DNA of 64,000 nucleotides from Alphaproteobacteria bacterium (GCA_018830285.1 JAHJSB010000063.1:124001-188000), one strand, 5' to 3'. Counted from the first letter of the stretch, positions 9,974-19,209 are shown. The notes: generated by a model not told the origin, from the letters alone. Made by a program: numbers and translations.

Positions 9974-10004
9974 GCTTGGGACAACGGGGCATAGAGTCAG
10001 CGGC

Positions 10005-10652
10005 CTATTCGTATTTCACCGAGCAGCCATAGGGTTGGGAGCTGGGTACGGCGACAGCTTCGCCGGCGGCGACGCTGTCGAGGGCGGCGCGGACATAATT
10101 GGTGGCGTCGGCGATGTCATCAACGCGCGCGGATGGCGCGGAATCGATGGCGCCCTCATAGGCGAGCGTGCCGTCAGGCCCGATGACATACATGTGCGGC
10201 GTGGTCTTGGCGCCGTAGAGGTGGCCGATCTCTCCCGTCGGATCGAGCAGGACGTGGGTGGGCATGGCATCGCGGATGGTGGTCAACGCGCTGGCTTCGT
10301 CGCCGGTGACGTGGCCCTGCTTTCCGGGGGCGGAGGAAATCACCGAGAGCCAGACGACATCATCGGCGCCAGCATAGGATTGCAGGGCCTGCATGTTGGC
10401 GGGCGGGGTCGCATAGTGCTTCTGGACGAAGGGGCAGCCGTCATTGGTCCATTCGAGAACCACCGTCCGGCCCGAGAAATCGGATAGCGAGACGGTGTCT
10501 CCATGCGAATTGGTACCGGTGAAACCAGGAACGGGCTGGCCGGGCGTGACGAGGGGGCTGGCATCGGCGGTGGAGGCAATCAGCGCGCCGGCTGTCAGGG
10601 CGACAGCGGCGGCCATGCCGGCGGCGAGTGAAAGGTTACGGCGGCTGAACAT
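10005..10652 (-). CDS. Thioredoxin-fold/redoxin family protein with signal peptide
   Basis: SRRNLSLAAG signal; VLEWTNDGCPFVQKHY, LLDPTGEIGHLYGAKTTPHMYVI. Confidence 0.85.
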   Translation of the reverse strand: MFSRRNLSLAAGMAAAVALTAGALIASTADASPLVTPGQPVPGFTGTNSHGDTVSLSDFSGRTVVLEWTNDGCPFVQKHYATPPANMQALQSYAGADDVVWLSVISSAPGKQGHVTGDEASALTTIRDAMPTHVLLDPTGEIGHLYGAKTTPHMYVIGPDGTLAYEGAIDSAPSARVDDIADATNYVRAALDSVAAGEAVAVPSSQPYGCSVKYE

Positions 10653-10693
10653 GTGCAGTCTCCTATCGTGTTTCCCCCTGCCCGGCATTCAAC

Positions 10694-12784
10694 TCAAGAC
10701 GCGTCCAGAAGTCCAATCACAAGGTCTTTAGACAGGATTTCGGGCAGGATATCCGGCTCGGTCGCGCCTGCCGGATACCAGAGATACATCGGCACGCCGG
10801 CGCGTTCGCGCAGCTTCAGTTCGGCAGCAATGACCGGATCCTTGCGGGTGAAATCGGCGACAAGGAAGGCCGCACCGGCATCGGCAAAAGCCGCGTGCAC
10901 AGCCGTGGTCTTGAGCGTGCTGAGCTTGTTGAGCTGGCAGGTGGCGCACCATGTGGCGGTGAAGTCGACAAAGACCGGGCGGCCTTCGGCGGTGAGTTCG
11001 GCGACGCGTTCGGGGCTCCAGGCCTCGGTCTCGTATTTGGCGGCATAGGCCGTGGGTGTGCCTTCCGTGCCGCCGGGAACCGTGGCGCGCAGGGCAGGCC
11101 ATGCAAAGCCGGCCACGAGGACGAGCGCAGCAGCGGCACGGGCTGGCGTCCCCCCACGTTTGCCGAGCCAGATGGCGAAGGCGATGCCGGTGGCACCGGC
11201 GACTGTCCAGGCGACCGCGCCATGACCGGCCAGCGCGCCGAGCACCGAGAGCAGCCATGCCGCAGTGAGGAACATCGGGAAGGCGAAGAATTGTTTCAGC
11301 GTTTCCATCCACCTGCCGGGCTTGGGCAGGAGACGCTGCAGGCCGGGCACGAAACTGAGCAGGAGGAATGGCAGCGCGAGGCCGAAGCCCATGGCGAGGA
11401 AGACGGCCAGGACGGCGGGGGCTGGCTGGGTCATGACCGCACCCAGCGCAACGCCAAGGAAGGGACCGACGCAGGGCGCGCCGACGACAGCCGCGAGAAT
11501 GCCCGTGAAGAAAGCCCCGGCAGCGCCGTTGCGGCTGGCAAGGGTGCTGCCTGTGTTCTGGATCGAGGTGCCAAGCTCGAACAGGCCCATAAGCCAGAGT
11601 CCGATGACGAACATGATGAGGGCGAGGATGGCGACGGTCGGCGCGTTCTGGAGCTGGAAGCCGAGCGTGGCCGTGCCGGTGGCGGCGCGTATGGCAATGA
11701 TGACGGCGGCGAGCGCCGCGAAGGAGACGAGGACGCCGCCTGTGTACCAGAGGCCGTGGCTTCGCAGCTCTTTCGCGTGGCCGCTGGCGGCAGCCGAGAC
11801 CATGCCCATGGCCTTGATCGAGAGGACCGGCAGGACGCAGGGCATCAGGTTGAGGATGAGACCGCCGATGAAGGCGAAGAGGGCGAGCGTGAGAAGGCCT
11901 GTCGTGCTGCCCCCTCCGGACCGGGCGGCGGCGAGGCCGGACGTATTGTCGAAGACCGGCCCCTGCGCGGCCGAGAGTTCGTAGCCGACACGGGCACCAT
12001 CTGGCTGCTCGATCACGAGGACACCGCCCAGCGGGCCGTCTGGCGCATCCGGGCTGGCGGGCATGAGGGTGAGCGTCGCGCCGTCAGCGCCGAAACTGGC
12101 GGGTTGGCCTGCCGGGTGGCTGATCTCGTGGGCGAAGGGGAAGAAGCGGAGGGCCGCGTCACGCGTGAGACCGGGTGCGCCGCGCAGGCTGAGTTTCCAC
12201 GGGCTGGCGGACGTGTCGAGACGGGCCTCACCGGCAAAACCGGTTGGCACCCTGGCGATCCAGTCGGAGATCATCGTGCCATGGGCCGGGTCGGGCGTGG
12301 CATCCCCGACATCCAGCACGAGGGAGACGTCGGCATATTCCGGTACGCAGATGTCTTCGCAGATCAGATAATCAGCGATGACGTCGAGCCGGACCGTACC
12401 GCTGGCCGAGGCGGGGATCATCAGCGAGAAGGGCAGGATGACCTGGTCGCTGTAGCCATAGTCCATGATTTCGCCAACGACGACGGGCAGGAGAGACGGA
12501 ATCGGCCAGAGAAAATCACCAATGGCGCCGGCAGGAATGTTGCTTGTATCGCGGTGGACAAGCTGTGGCGGCAGGCCCGCATCGCCGGCATTGCGCCAGT
12601 AGACGTGCCAGTCGGGGTCGAGATCCATCTTCAGCGCGGCCTGGATGGTTTCTCCGGGCAGGACGGAGGTGCGCTCCGCGATCAGTTCGACGCGGGCATG
12701 GCCGCCATCAACCGGGGCGGCCAGCGCGGGCGCCATGGCGCCAAGGAAAATCGCGGCAAGCAGGCTGCAAAGGATACGGGTCAT
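10694..12784 (-). CDS. DsbD-like thiol:disulfide interchange protein
   Basis: N-terminal DsbD-like periplasmic domain, LMPCVLPVLSIKAMG membrane cysteine motif, GAPCVGPFLG, C-terminal FVDFTATWCATCQLNK thioredoxin site. Confidence 0.93.
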   Translation of the reverse strand: MTRILCSLLAAIFLGAMAPALAAPVDGGHARVELIAERTSVLPGETIQAALKMDLDPDWHVYWRNAGDAGLPPQLVHRDTSNIPAGAIGDFLWPIPSLLPVVVGEIMDYGYSDQVILPFSLMIPASASGTVRLDVIADYLICEDICVPEYADVSLVLDVGDATPDPAHGTMISDWIARVPTGFAGEARLDTSASPWKLSLRGAPGLTRDAALRFFPFAHEISHPAGQPASFGADGATLTLMPASPDAPDGPLGGVLVIEQPDGARVGYELSAAQGPVFDNTSGLAAARSGGGSTTGLLTLALFAFIGGLILNLMPCVLPVLSIKAMGMVSAAASGHAKELRSHGLWYTGGVLVSFAALAAVIIAIRAATGTATLGFQLQNAPTVAILALIMFVIGLWLMGLFELGTSIQNTGSTLASRNGAAGAFFTGILAAVVGAPCVGPFLGVALGAVMTQPAPAVLAVFLAMGFGLALPFLLLSFVPGLQRLLPKPGRWMETLKQFFAFPMFLTAAWLLSVLGALAGHGAVAWTVAGATGIAFAIWLGKRGGTPARAAAALVLVAGFAWPALRATVPGGTEGTPTAYAAKYETEAWSPERVAELTAEGRPVFVDFTATWCATCQLNKLSTLKTTAVHAAFADAGAAFLVADFTRKDPVIAAELKLRERAGVPMYLWYPAGATEPDILPEILSKDLVIGLLDAS

Positions 12785-12891
12785 GAAGGCACTCTCATCG
12801 GGTCAATTGCCCATATGCCTGTGATTGGCCGCAGAATGAAGGCCCTCGCTCATTCGTGAACGGTGCGCGAGCGGATGCGCTGCCGAACGAA

Positions 12892-12919
12892 AAAGGCGGC
12901 CCCGCAAGGAGCCGCCTTT
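12892..12919 (-). terminator. Terminator of the SapC-family gene
   Basis: AAAGGCGGC-cccgcaagga-GCCGCCTTT; on the minus strand followed by TTTTTCG. Confidence 0.85.
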
Positions 12920-12940
12920 GAAATCACGTTGTCAGACGGA

Positions 12941-13747
12941 TCAGACGGCTGCCTGAACTTCCGTGGCCTGCGTGCGCACGGCACGCTGGATGATCTTCGG
13001 CCAGTTGAGCAGCGAGACGAGATGGGCATAACAGGCGCCCACGGCGCCATTGTTGCGCAGCTCGAGGTATTTCGAATCCGGCAGCTTGTTCAGGCGCTCT
13101 TCGGAAATGGCGTAATAGTCAGCGATCTTCTGCTGCTCGCCGGCCGGGTTGCCTTGCGCGTCACGCGGCTGGAAGGCGACGGTCTTCTGTTCCATCAGGT
13201 CCAGGTCGATGAGCATTTTCACGAATTCCGCCGTGGCGCGGCGCTGACGCTCGAATTCCTTGCAGAATTCGACCGCGTCATTGGTGAATTTCGTCGGCTG
13301 GCCATTTTCGAAGAAAGGCACTTCCGGCTGATTCGTCACCATGGGCGCGGCGCGGTCGACGCAGAGGACGAGGCGGTCAGACGCATCATCAGCGGCAAAT
13401 ACGAAGGGGTAACGGCGCACAAAGGCCGGCACATAATGGTCATCCGAGACACGGCCCTGCGCGTCAACGAACAGGTTCTGGCCCTGGCGAACACCCATGA
13501 CGGCGACAGGGGTGCGGTCATTGCCGACGAAAATGATCGGATAGGACGCGGCCGCGAGGCCGAATTCAGTGACGGTGACCGGCACGGCATGCGCCTGGCG
13601 CAGGAATCCGAACGGCTCGGCAATCTGTTTGACACCGAGGCCACCGTGATCTTCCGGCGACAAGGGCTGGGGCTGTTGGTAGAAGAGAACTTGGCCTGTG
13701 AGTGGCGGGACGCCACCGGTGGGCGGTGTTGCAGGGGGGTTGTTCAC
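12941..13747 (-). CDS. SapC family protein
   Basis: Pattern typical of SapC: FAAASYPIIFVGND..PVAVMGVRQGQNLFVD, VPAFVRRYPFVF, LPDSKYLELRNNGAVGACYAHLVSLLNWPKI. Confidence 0.85.
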   Translation of the reverse strand: MNNPPATPPTGGVPPLTGQVLFYQQPQPLSPEDHGGLGVKQIAEPFGFLRQAHAVPVTVTEFGLAAASYPIIFVGNDRTPVAVMGVRQGQNLFVDAQGRVSDDHYVPAFVRRYPFVFAADDASDRLVLCVDRAAPMVTNQPEVPFFENGQPTKFTNDAVEFCKEFERQRRATAEFVKMLIDLDLMEQKTVAFQPRDAQGNPAGEQQKIADYYAISEERLNKLPDSKYLELRNNGAVGACYAHLVSLLNWPKIIQRAVRTQATEVQAAV

Positions 13748-13851
13748 GTGTCTGCTCCTGAATTGTTGGCGGGAGCGTTAGCGGAAATAGGGACTGGCCA
13801 CAACACCCGAACCGGCTTGAATTACACTAAAAACAAGGTGAAAAAAACGTC

Positions 13852-15738
13852 ATGTTCATCCAAAGGCTGATCTGCTCCCATCGCCGCCAGCCGGCACGGC
13901 TTGCGGCGATAGCGATGGCCGTGTGCCTGACAAGCTGTTCGCCATCGGTCGATGATGCCGGAACGCCGCGTCGCATCGCCCGCCAGGTCGACCAGCTGAT
14001 GACCACGCTGGCACAGACCGAACTGGCGCGCGACCCGGAACTGGCCACCCAGCTGGGCCTTACGGAAAAGACCGTGGGCTATGAGTTCAACCGCTACCTG
14101 ACCGACCGGTCGCAGGCGACCTACGAGCGGGTGCGCGTGTCGCGGCTGGAAATGCTGCAGGCGCTGGCCGAGGCGCCGAAGCCGGCCGCTGGCAGTGCAC
14201 AGGCGCGCCACATGGAAACCCTGATCAAGGCCTATGAGACGGCCGAGAGCCTGTTCGTGGCCGGTCATGGACAGACCGGGCTGGGCATAGCCTATCCCTA
14301 TGTCGCCGACCAGATGCGCGGCGCCTATCTGGACGTGCCGGACCTGATGACCCGGTCGCACCCCGTTCGGACAGCGCAGGACGCGCGCAATTACGTCACA
14401 CGCCTGGCGGCTTTTCCGGATGCAATCGACGACGAGCGCCGCCGCCTGAACGCCGATGCGGCGGCGGGCGTGATTGCGCCTGACTTCATCCTGCGCCGCA
14501 TGGCCGTGCTGGCAACCGAAATGGGCGCCGGCCGGGCCGAGGACCATATCCTCGTGACGACTCTGGACAGCCTGCTCGGCGGCCCGGAGGACCTCAGCGC
14601 CGAGGAACGCGACGCCCTGGCGGTCCGTACCCGGGAGCTGGTCGCGACAGGCATCCTGCCGGCCTATGAGCGCTTTGCCAACGACCTGATCCTGCTGGCC
14701 GCAAGGGCGCCATCCGAGCCCGGCGTCTGGCAATTGCCGGAAGGCAATGCCTATTACGACGCGGCGCTGGCCGCCTATACGTATGACGGCGTCAGTGCGG
14801 TCGAGCTGCACGCGCTGGGCCAGCGCGAAGTGATTGCACTCACTGACCAGCTGGACGCGGCATTGACGGAAGCCGGTTTTATCGAGGGCAGTGTTGCCGA
14901 ACGGTTGCAGGCGCTGGCCGCCCTGCCCGATCAGACCTATGCAGACGATGAGGTGGGCCGCGAAGCCTTGCTGGAACGGATGCGCCAGCTGGAGCAAAAG
15001 GCCGAGGCCGCACTGGGAAATGAGATTCCGAGCCTGCCGAAGACGCGGGTGGCGATCCGGGCTGTCCCGGATTTCCTTGAAGCATCGTCGCCGTCGGCCT
15101 TCTACAGCGCCGCCCCGGCCAATGGGTCAGCGCCCGGCCTGTTTGCGATCAACCTGTCGGACATGAGCGCATGGCCGGACTTCACGCTGGCAACGCTGGT
15201 CTATCATGAGACCCTGCCCGGCCATCACCTGGAGAGCGCGGTTGCCGCTGAGCGGGCGAACCTGCCGCTGGCCCGCCAGATGATCTGGAATGTGGCTTAT
15301 GGCGAGGGCTGGGGCGCCTATGCCGAGACGCTGGCCGACGATATGGGCCTCTACACGGACGATCCGCTGGGACGGATCGGCTACCTGCAATCCATGCTGT
15401 TCCGGGCAGCACGGGTCGTGACCGATACCGGCATCCACCGGATGAAGTGGAGCCGCCAGCAGGCCGTGGACTATCTCACCAGCATCACAGGCCAGCCGGA
15501 AGCGGCGATGGCGGCGGAAGTCGACCGCTATGCGGTCTGGCCGGGGCAGGCTGCTGCCTATTGGGTTGGGCGCGAGCGCATCCTGGACTTGCGCGAGCGG
15601 GCCCAGCGGGTCCTGGGGCCGAAATTCAACCGGGCAACCTTCCATGAAGTGGTGCTGACGGGCGGCCCGCGCCCGCTCGATATTCTCGAAACAGACGTCG
15701 AGCAATGGTATGGCGCGCAGGTCGACCGGAACGAATAA
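13852..15738 (+). CDS. DUF885 family lipoprotein (putative peptidase)
   Basis: Lipobox LTSCSPS; YHETLPGHHLES and EGWGAYAETLADDMGLY motifs of DUF885. Confidence 0.88.
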   Translation: MFIQRLICSHRRQPARLAAIAMAVCLTSCSPSVDDAGTPRRIARQVDQLMTTLAQTELARDPELATQLGLTEKTVGYEFNRYLTDRSQATYERVRVSRLEMLQALAEAPKPAAGSAQARHMETLIKAYETAESLFVAGHGQTGLGIAYPYVADQMRGAYLDVPDLMTRSHPVRTAQDARNYVTRLAAFPDAIDDERRRLNADAAAGVIAPDFILRRMAVLATEMGAGRAEDHILVTTLDSLLGGPEDLSAEERDALAVRTRELVATGILPAYERFANDLILLAARAPSEPGVWQLPEGNAYYDAALAAYTYDGVSAVELHALGQREVIALTDQLDAALTEAGFIEGSVAERLQALAALPDQTYADDEVGREALLERMRQLEQKAEAALGNEIPSLPKTRVAIRAVPDFLEASSPSAFYSAAPANGSAPGLFAINLSDMSAWPDFTLATLVYHETLPGHHLESAVAAERANLPLARQMIWNVAYGEGWGAYAETLADDMGLYTDDPLGRIGYLQSMLFRAARVVTDTGIHRMKWSRQQAVDYLTSITGQPEAAMAAEVDRYAVWPGQAAAYWVGRERILDLRERAQRVLGPKFNRATFHEVVLTGGPRPLDILETDVEQWYGAQVDRNE

Positions 15739-15833
15739 GGCCGGGAAATCCCAAAACAATCCGAAGTCTGCCCTAATCCCGCCATGTCGCCTGCGCCATT
15801 CTGTCGGCAAGGACGCTTATCGGAGGGACGACC

Positions 15834-17549
15834 ATGAGACTTCGCGGATTGATACTGGCCAGTGTGGCCGCAACAGCCCTGATCGCAGGGTGCACGACGG
15901 ACACCGGCGCGGCGGACGGAACCGTCGCTGACGCCAAGCCGGCAACATCGTCTGCGCCACCACCCCCTCCGCCGCCACCCATGGCCGAATCGGACCAGGC
16001 GCTTCAGGGCATTGTCGTGACGGGGAGCGGCAAGGACAGCCGCCAGGAGATGGGGCGCATGATTCCGTCACCCGTCATCATGGCCCCGCCCGAGCCTGAG
16101 TTCCGAGACCAGTATGAGGATGTCGAGTCGAACCCGGTCAAGCTGACCCGCGAAGAACCGGTCTCGACCTTCTCGATCGATGTCGACACGGCGTCCTACG
16201 CCAATGTCCGCCGCTTCCTGAAAGGCGGCACCTTGCCGCCCAAGGACGCCGTGCGGATCGAGGAACTGATCAATTATTTCGACTATGCCTATCCGCAACC
16301 GAAAGCGGGCAGTGACCCCTTCTCGACGCAGGTGGCAATGATGCCCTCGCCCTTCAATGCGGGGCGCGAGCTGATCCAGATCGGCATCCAGGGCCGCCAC
16401 ATTGACCGCGACGCCCGCCCGCCAATCAATTTGACGCTGCTGGTGGACGTGTCGGGCTCGATGCATTCGGAAGACAAGCTGCCGCTGGCGCGCCAGGCGA
16501 TGAAACTGATGTTGGAAGAGATGGAGCCGACCGATACGGTGGCGATCGTGGTCTATGCCGGCGCGGCCGGTGAAGTGCTGGCGCCGACGCCGGTGAGCGA
16601 CAAACGTAAGATCGTCGCGGCGCTTGAAAACCTGCGGGCCGGTGGCTCGACAGCTGGCGGCGAAGGCCTGCGGCTGGCCTATTCGCTGGCTGAGCAGGGC
16701 CTGAAGAAGGATGCGGTCAATCGCGTGATGCTGCTGACCGATGGCGATTTCAATGTCGGCATCTCCGACCCCGAACAGCTGGAAGACTTTGTCTCGCGCA
16801 AGCGGGAAACCGGCATCTATCTCTCTGTGCTCGGCTTCGGGCGCGGCAATTACAATGACGCGATGATGCAGAAGATCGCCCAGACCGGGAATGGCACGGC
16901 AGCCTACATCGATACGCTGAGCGAGGCGCGCAAAGTGCTGTCAGACGACCTGGCGGGCAATATTTTCCCGATTGCGGATGATGTGAAGATCCAGGTGGAG
17001 TTCAACCCGGCACGGATCGCGGAATACCGGCTGATCGGCTACGAGACGCGGATGCTGGACCGGGAAGACTTCAACAACGACAAGGTGGATGCCGGCGACA
17101 TTGGCGCAGGCACCAGCGTGACGGCGATCTATGAGGTCACGCCAACGGGCTCTGACGCGGCGCAGATTGACCCGCTGCGCTATGGCGAGGCGGCCAAGGC
17201 TGGCAGCGCAACGGGCGAGTATGCGTTCGTGAAGCTGCGCTACAAGGCGCCGGGCGCGGACACGTCAAAGCTGCTGACCTATCCCGTAACCGACACGAAC
17301 CGCGTGGCGAGCATCGACAAGGCCCCGGAATGGGCGCGCTTTGCGACCGCCGTGGCGGGCTTCGGCGAAATGCTGAAGGGTGGAGAAGCCCTTGGCACAG
17401 GCTTCGGCTGGGAGGCTATCCGAGAACTGGGGTCTGGCGCCAAGGGCAAGGATGAATTCGGCTATCGCGCCGAATTCATCGAACTGACCCGTCTGGCCGA
17501 GACGGCTGATGCGCAAGCGACGCTCAACCGGCCCAGCCAGGAAGAATAG
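15834..17549 (+). CDS. VWA-domain lipoprotein (YfbK-like, DUF3520-type C-terminus)
   Basis: Lipobox LIAGCTTD; SIDVDTASYANVRRFL; MIDAS LLVDVSGSMHSEDKLPLARQ; LLTDGDFNVGISDP. Confidence 0.92.
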   Translation: MRLRGLILASVAATALIAGCTTDTGAADGTVADAKPATSSAPPPPPPPPMAESDQALQGIVVTGSGKDSRQEMGRMIPSPVIMAPPEPEFRDQYEDVESNPVKLTREEPVSTFSIDVDTASYANVRRFLKGGTLPPKDAVRIEELINYFDYAYPQPKAGSDPFSTQVAMMPSPFNAGRELIQIGIQGRHIDRDARPPINLTLLVDVSGSMHSEDKLPLARQAMKLMLEEMEPTDTVAIVVYAGAAGEVLAPTPVSDKRKIVAALENLRAGGSTAGGEGLRLAYSLAEQGLKKDAVNRVMLLTDGDFNVGISDPEQLEDFVSRKRETGIYLSVLGFGRGNYNDAMMQKIAQTGNGTAAYIDTLSEARKVLSDDLAGNIFPIADDVKIQVEFNPARIAEYRLIGYETRMLDREDFNNDKVDAGDIGAGTSVTAIYEVTPTGSDAAQIDPLRYGEAAKAGSATGEYAFVKLRYKAPGADTSKLLTYPVTDTNRVASIDKAPEWARFATAVAGFGEMLKGGEALGTGFGWEAIRELGSGAKGKDEFGYRAEFIELTRLAETADAQATLNRPSQEE

Positions 17550-17552
17550 GCC

Positions 17553-17888
17553 TCAAGCGGCAATCTTGCGGGAGTGATCGGTGAAACAGACGGTCGAGAA
17601 GCCTTCCTCGATATCGTTCACCATCAGTTTGCGCGCCGCAGCGTCGAATTCGTGGGCGAGGAAGACGGCATTGGCGCCGTAACGCTCGGCCTCTGCCAGG
17701 GCCCAGATGGGCTGGAGGTCGTGCGGCCGACCCGACAGTTCGACGACCCGGATGAGGCGCCATCCATAGGCGTCCGGCGCGGCGAAGATGGCCACGCCCG
17801 GGCAACGTGCCCACGGGCCGTCCGGTGCCACGCGATTGAATTCCCAAGCCTTGCCAGACCGTCCCCGAAAACTAACTGTGATACCCAT
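17553..17888 (-). CDS. Conserved-looking protein of unknown function; candidate SOS/cell-cycle-regulated gene
   Basis: 111-aa ORF starting MGITVSFRGRSGKAWEF with AGGA SD; promoter carries two LexA-type boxes and a CtrA motif. Confidence 0.75.
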   Translation of the reverse strand: MGITVSFRGRSGKAWEFNRVAPDGPWARCPGVAIFAAPDAYGWRLIRVVELSGRPHDLQPIWALAEAERYGANAVFLAHEFDAAARKLMVNDIEEGFSTVCFTDHSRKIAA

Positions 17889-17903
17889 GTTCCTGCTCCG
17901 TTC
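17889..17903. promoter_or_regulatory. LexA-type box, proximal: GTTCctgctccGTTC
   Basis: Exact GTTC-N7-GTTC, the alphaproteobacterial LexA direct repeat; overlaps the SD. Confidence 0.75.
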
Positions 17904-17912
17904 TCTTGTCCT

Positions 17913-17927
17913 GTTCCTAATATGTTC
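17913..17927. promoter_or_regulatory. LexA-type box, distal: GTTCctaatatGTTC
   Basis: Exact GTTC-N7-GTTC; overlaps the probable -10 (TATTAG) on the minus strand. Confidence 0.8.
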
Positions 17928-17953
17928 CAAAAGAACGTGCAAGAATTTTTTAG

Positions 17954-17968
17954 TTAACAGCGGGTTAA
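17954..17968. promoter_or_regulatory. CtrA-type box TTAAcagcgggTTAA(CCAT)
   Basis: Exact TTAA-N7-TTAA with a TTAACCAT half. Confidence 0.65.
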
Positions 17969-17992
17969 CCATTCGGATCGGATTGCGTGGAT

Positions 17993-18328
17993 CTATTTAA
18001 CGACCGTGAAACGGCGCGTGTCGAAGACGCGAAGGACCTGTTTCAATTCGCGGCCCCGGCGCAGGATCTGGCCCGCGGAGCCATAGACGGCATATTGGCC
18101 CTGCCTGTTGGCGAGCGCCGGTTCCTTCTCGATCCGCCAGGTCGGGTTCTCGGCATGCCGACGGAAGATCGCGAAGATGGCGACATCCTTTTCCATGCCG
18201 ATGGCATAGTCGCGGGCCTCTCCGGAGATGACGAGCCGGCCATACACATCGAGGATGGGCTGCATCTCGGCCTTCTGGAAAGCGACCCGCGGTTCAGGCG
18301 CCAGCTTGCGCGGAAACGTGTCCGTCAT
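17993..18328 (-). CDS. DUF2794 family protein
   Basis: VAIFAIFRRHAENPTWRIEKEPALANRQGQYAVYGSAGQILRRGRELKQVLRVFD is characteristic of DUF2794. Confidence 0.85.
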   Translation of the reverse strand: MTDTFPRKLAPEPRVAFQKAEMQPILDVYGRLVISGEARDYAIGMEKDVAIFAIFRRHAENPTWRIEKEPALANRQGQYAVYGSAGQILRRGRELKQVLRVFDTRRFTVVK

Positions 18329-18456
18329 GTTGTCCTTTCAGATTCGCGCGTGGGGCGAACCGGCAAATCTGCAGTCGCCTAAACGCATTGTAATTCAAAT
18401 GGGGCGAAATCACCGCAATTTGGCCTTGCGTGCGCCACCGGTGCTCGCCATCTTCT

Positions 18457-18546
18457 AGGTGTCGGGCGGAGGTGTATACCAAGCACCCCGGACCCATCAG
18501 CCCCCCCAGCCCCCTGGGGCGCTTGATCAACTTTCGTCCGACACCT
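18457..18546 (+). other. Rod-like inverted repeat; candidate structured RNA or unusual terminator
   Basis: Outer 17-bp helix 18457-18473/18530-18546 with several G-U pairs, inner 12-bp helix 18480-18491/18514-18525 with one mismatch, about 22-nt loop. Confidence 0.5.
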
Positions 18547-18558
18547 TCCCCCCTCAAA

Positions 18559-19209
18559 TCAATGCCCCTGTCCGCGTCCGGACGGATTCGCATCCGGCCT
18601 CAGCGCCTTGATGAAGTCGAGCACAGGCGCCACGACCCGCCCGGCATTCCTGCCCAGGCCAGAGGCCTGCTGCAGCCGTCGGGAGATATAGGCATCAAGA
18701 TCAGACTCGTCCGGGGCGTCGAGCCAGTACATGACAATGCCGGGAATCACCGCCGCCAGCAGGCCGCGCTTGGAATAGCGATTGTAATCGGTGGCCGTAT
18801 CGCCCGCTGCGGTCCAGACCATGTCGGCGACCGACCAGGCCCGCTGGACGGCCGGACCGGCGCTCCAGGGCAGGAAACCGCGCGCGGCGGCGCGGCGCAC
18901 GACCTCGCGGTTCGGGGCGAGCGCATCGAGCCAGGCGAGGACGCCGCGCTTCACCTTGTCCGGCACACGCAGGGCGGTGAGGTCCTCCGAAGCGAGAACC
19001 GCCGCCGCCTCGGTCTCTGCGGCGGCAAAAAAGGCCTCGATCAGGTCGATCACACCATTCGGGGCCGCAAGCGCCTGTTCACCTTCGCTGAGCCCGGCCT
19101 GATTGGCGGCAAGGCCGGCAGCGGCATCTGTCCAGCCGTCAAAGGCGACATGGGGCAGGAGGGCTTCCAGCCACCTGGAACGCAAGACATCGGATGGCGT
19201 ATGTGTCAT
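18559..19209 (-). CDS. coq9: COQ9 family ubiquinone biosynthesis protein
   Basis: DLIEAFFAAAETEAAAVL, VLAWLDALAPNREVVRRAAA, VADMVWTAAGDTATDYNRYSKRGLLAAV; COQ9-type C-terminus. Confidence 0.92.
   Translation of the reverse strand: MTHTPSDVLRSRWLEALLPHVAFDGWTDAAAGLAANQAGLSEGEQALAAPNGVIDLIEAFFAAAETEAAAVLASEDLTALRVPDKVKRGVLAWLDALAPNREVVRRAAARGFLPWSAGPAVQRAWSVADMVWTAAGDTATDYNRYSKRGLLAAVIPGIVMYWLDAPDESDLDAYISRRLQQASGLGRNAGRVVAPVLDFIKALRPDANPSGRGQGH

Noticed and set aside
9741-9992. Small ORF MPRCPKRSSFQGEELSFPW...
   Set aside because: Translation of the intergenic hairpin repeat, not a protein gene.
10895-12859. 654-aa plus-strand ORF opposite dsbD-like gene
   Set aside because: Low-complexity Glu/Gly/Arg-rich shadow translation of a clear DsbD-like CDS.
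17921-17936. GTTCCAAAAGAAC as an additional LexA site
   Set aside because: Inverted GTTC-N5-GAAC spacing does not fit the direct-repeat GTTC-N7-GTTC consensus.
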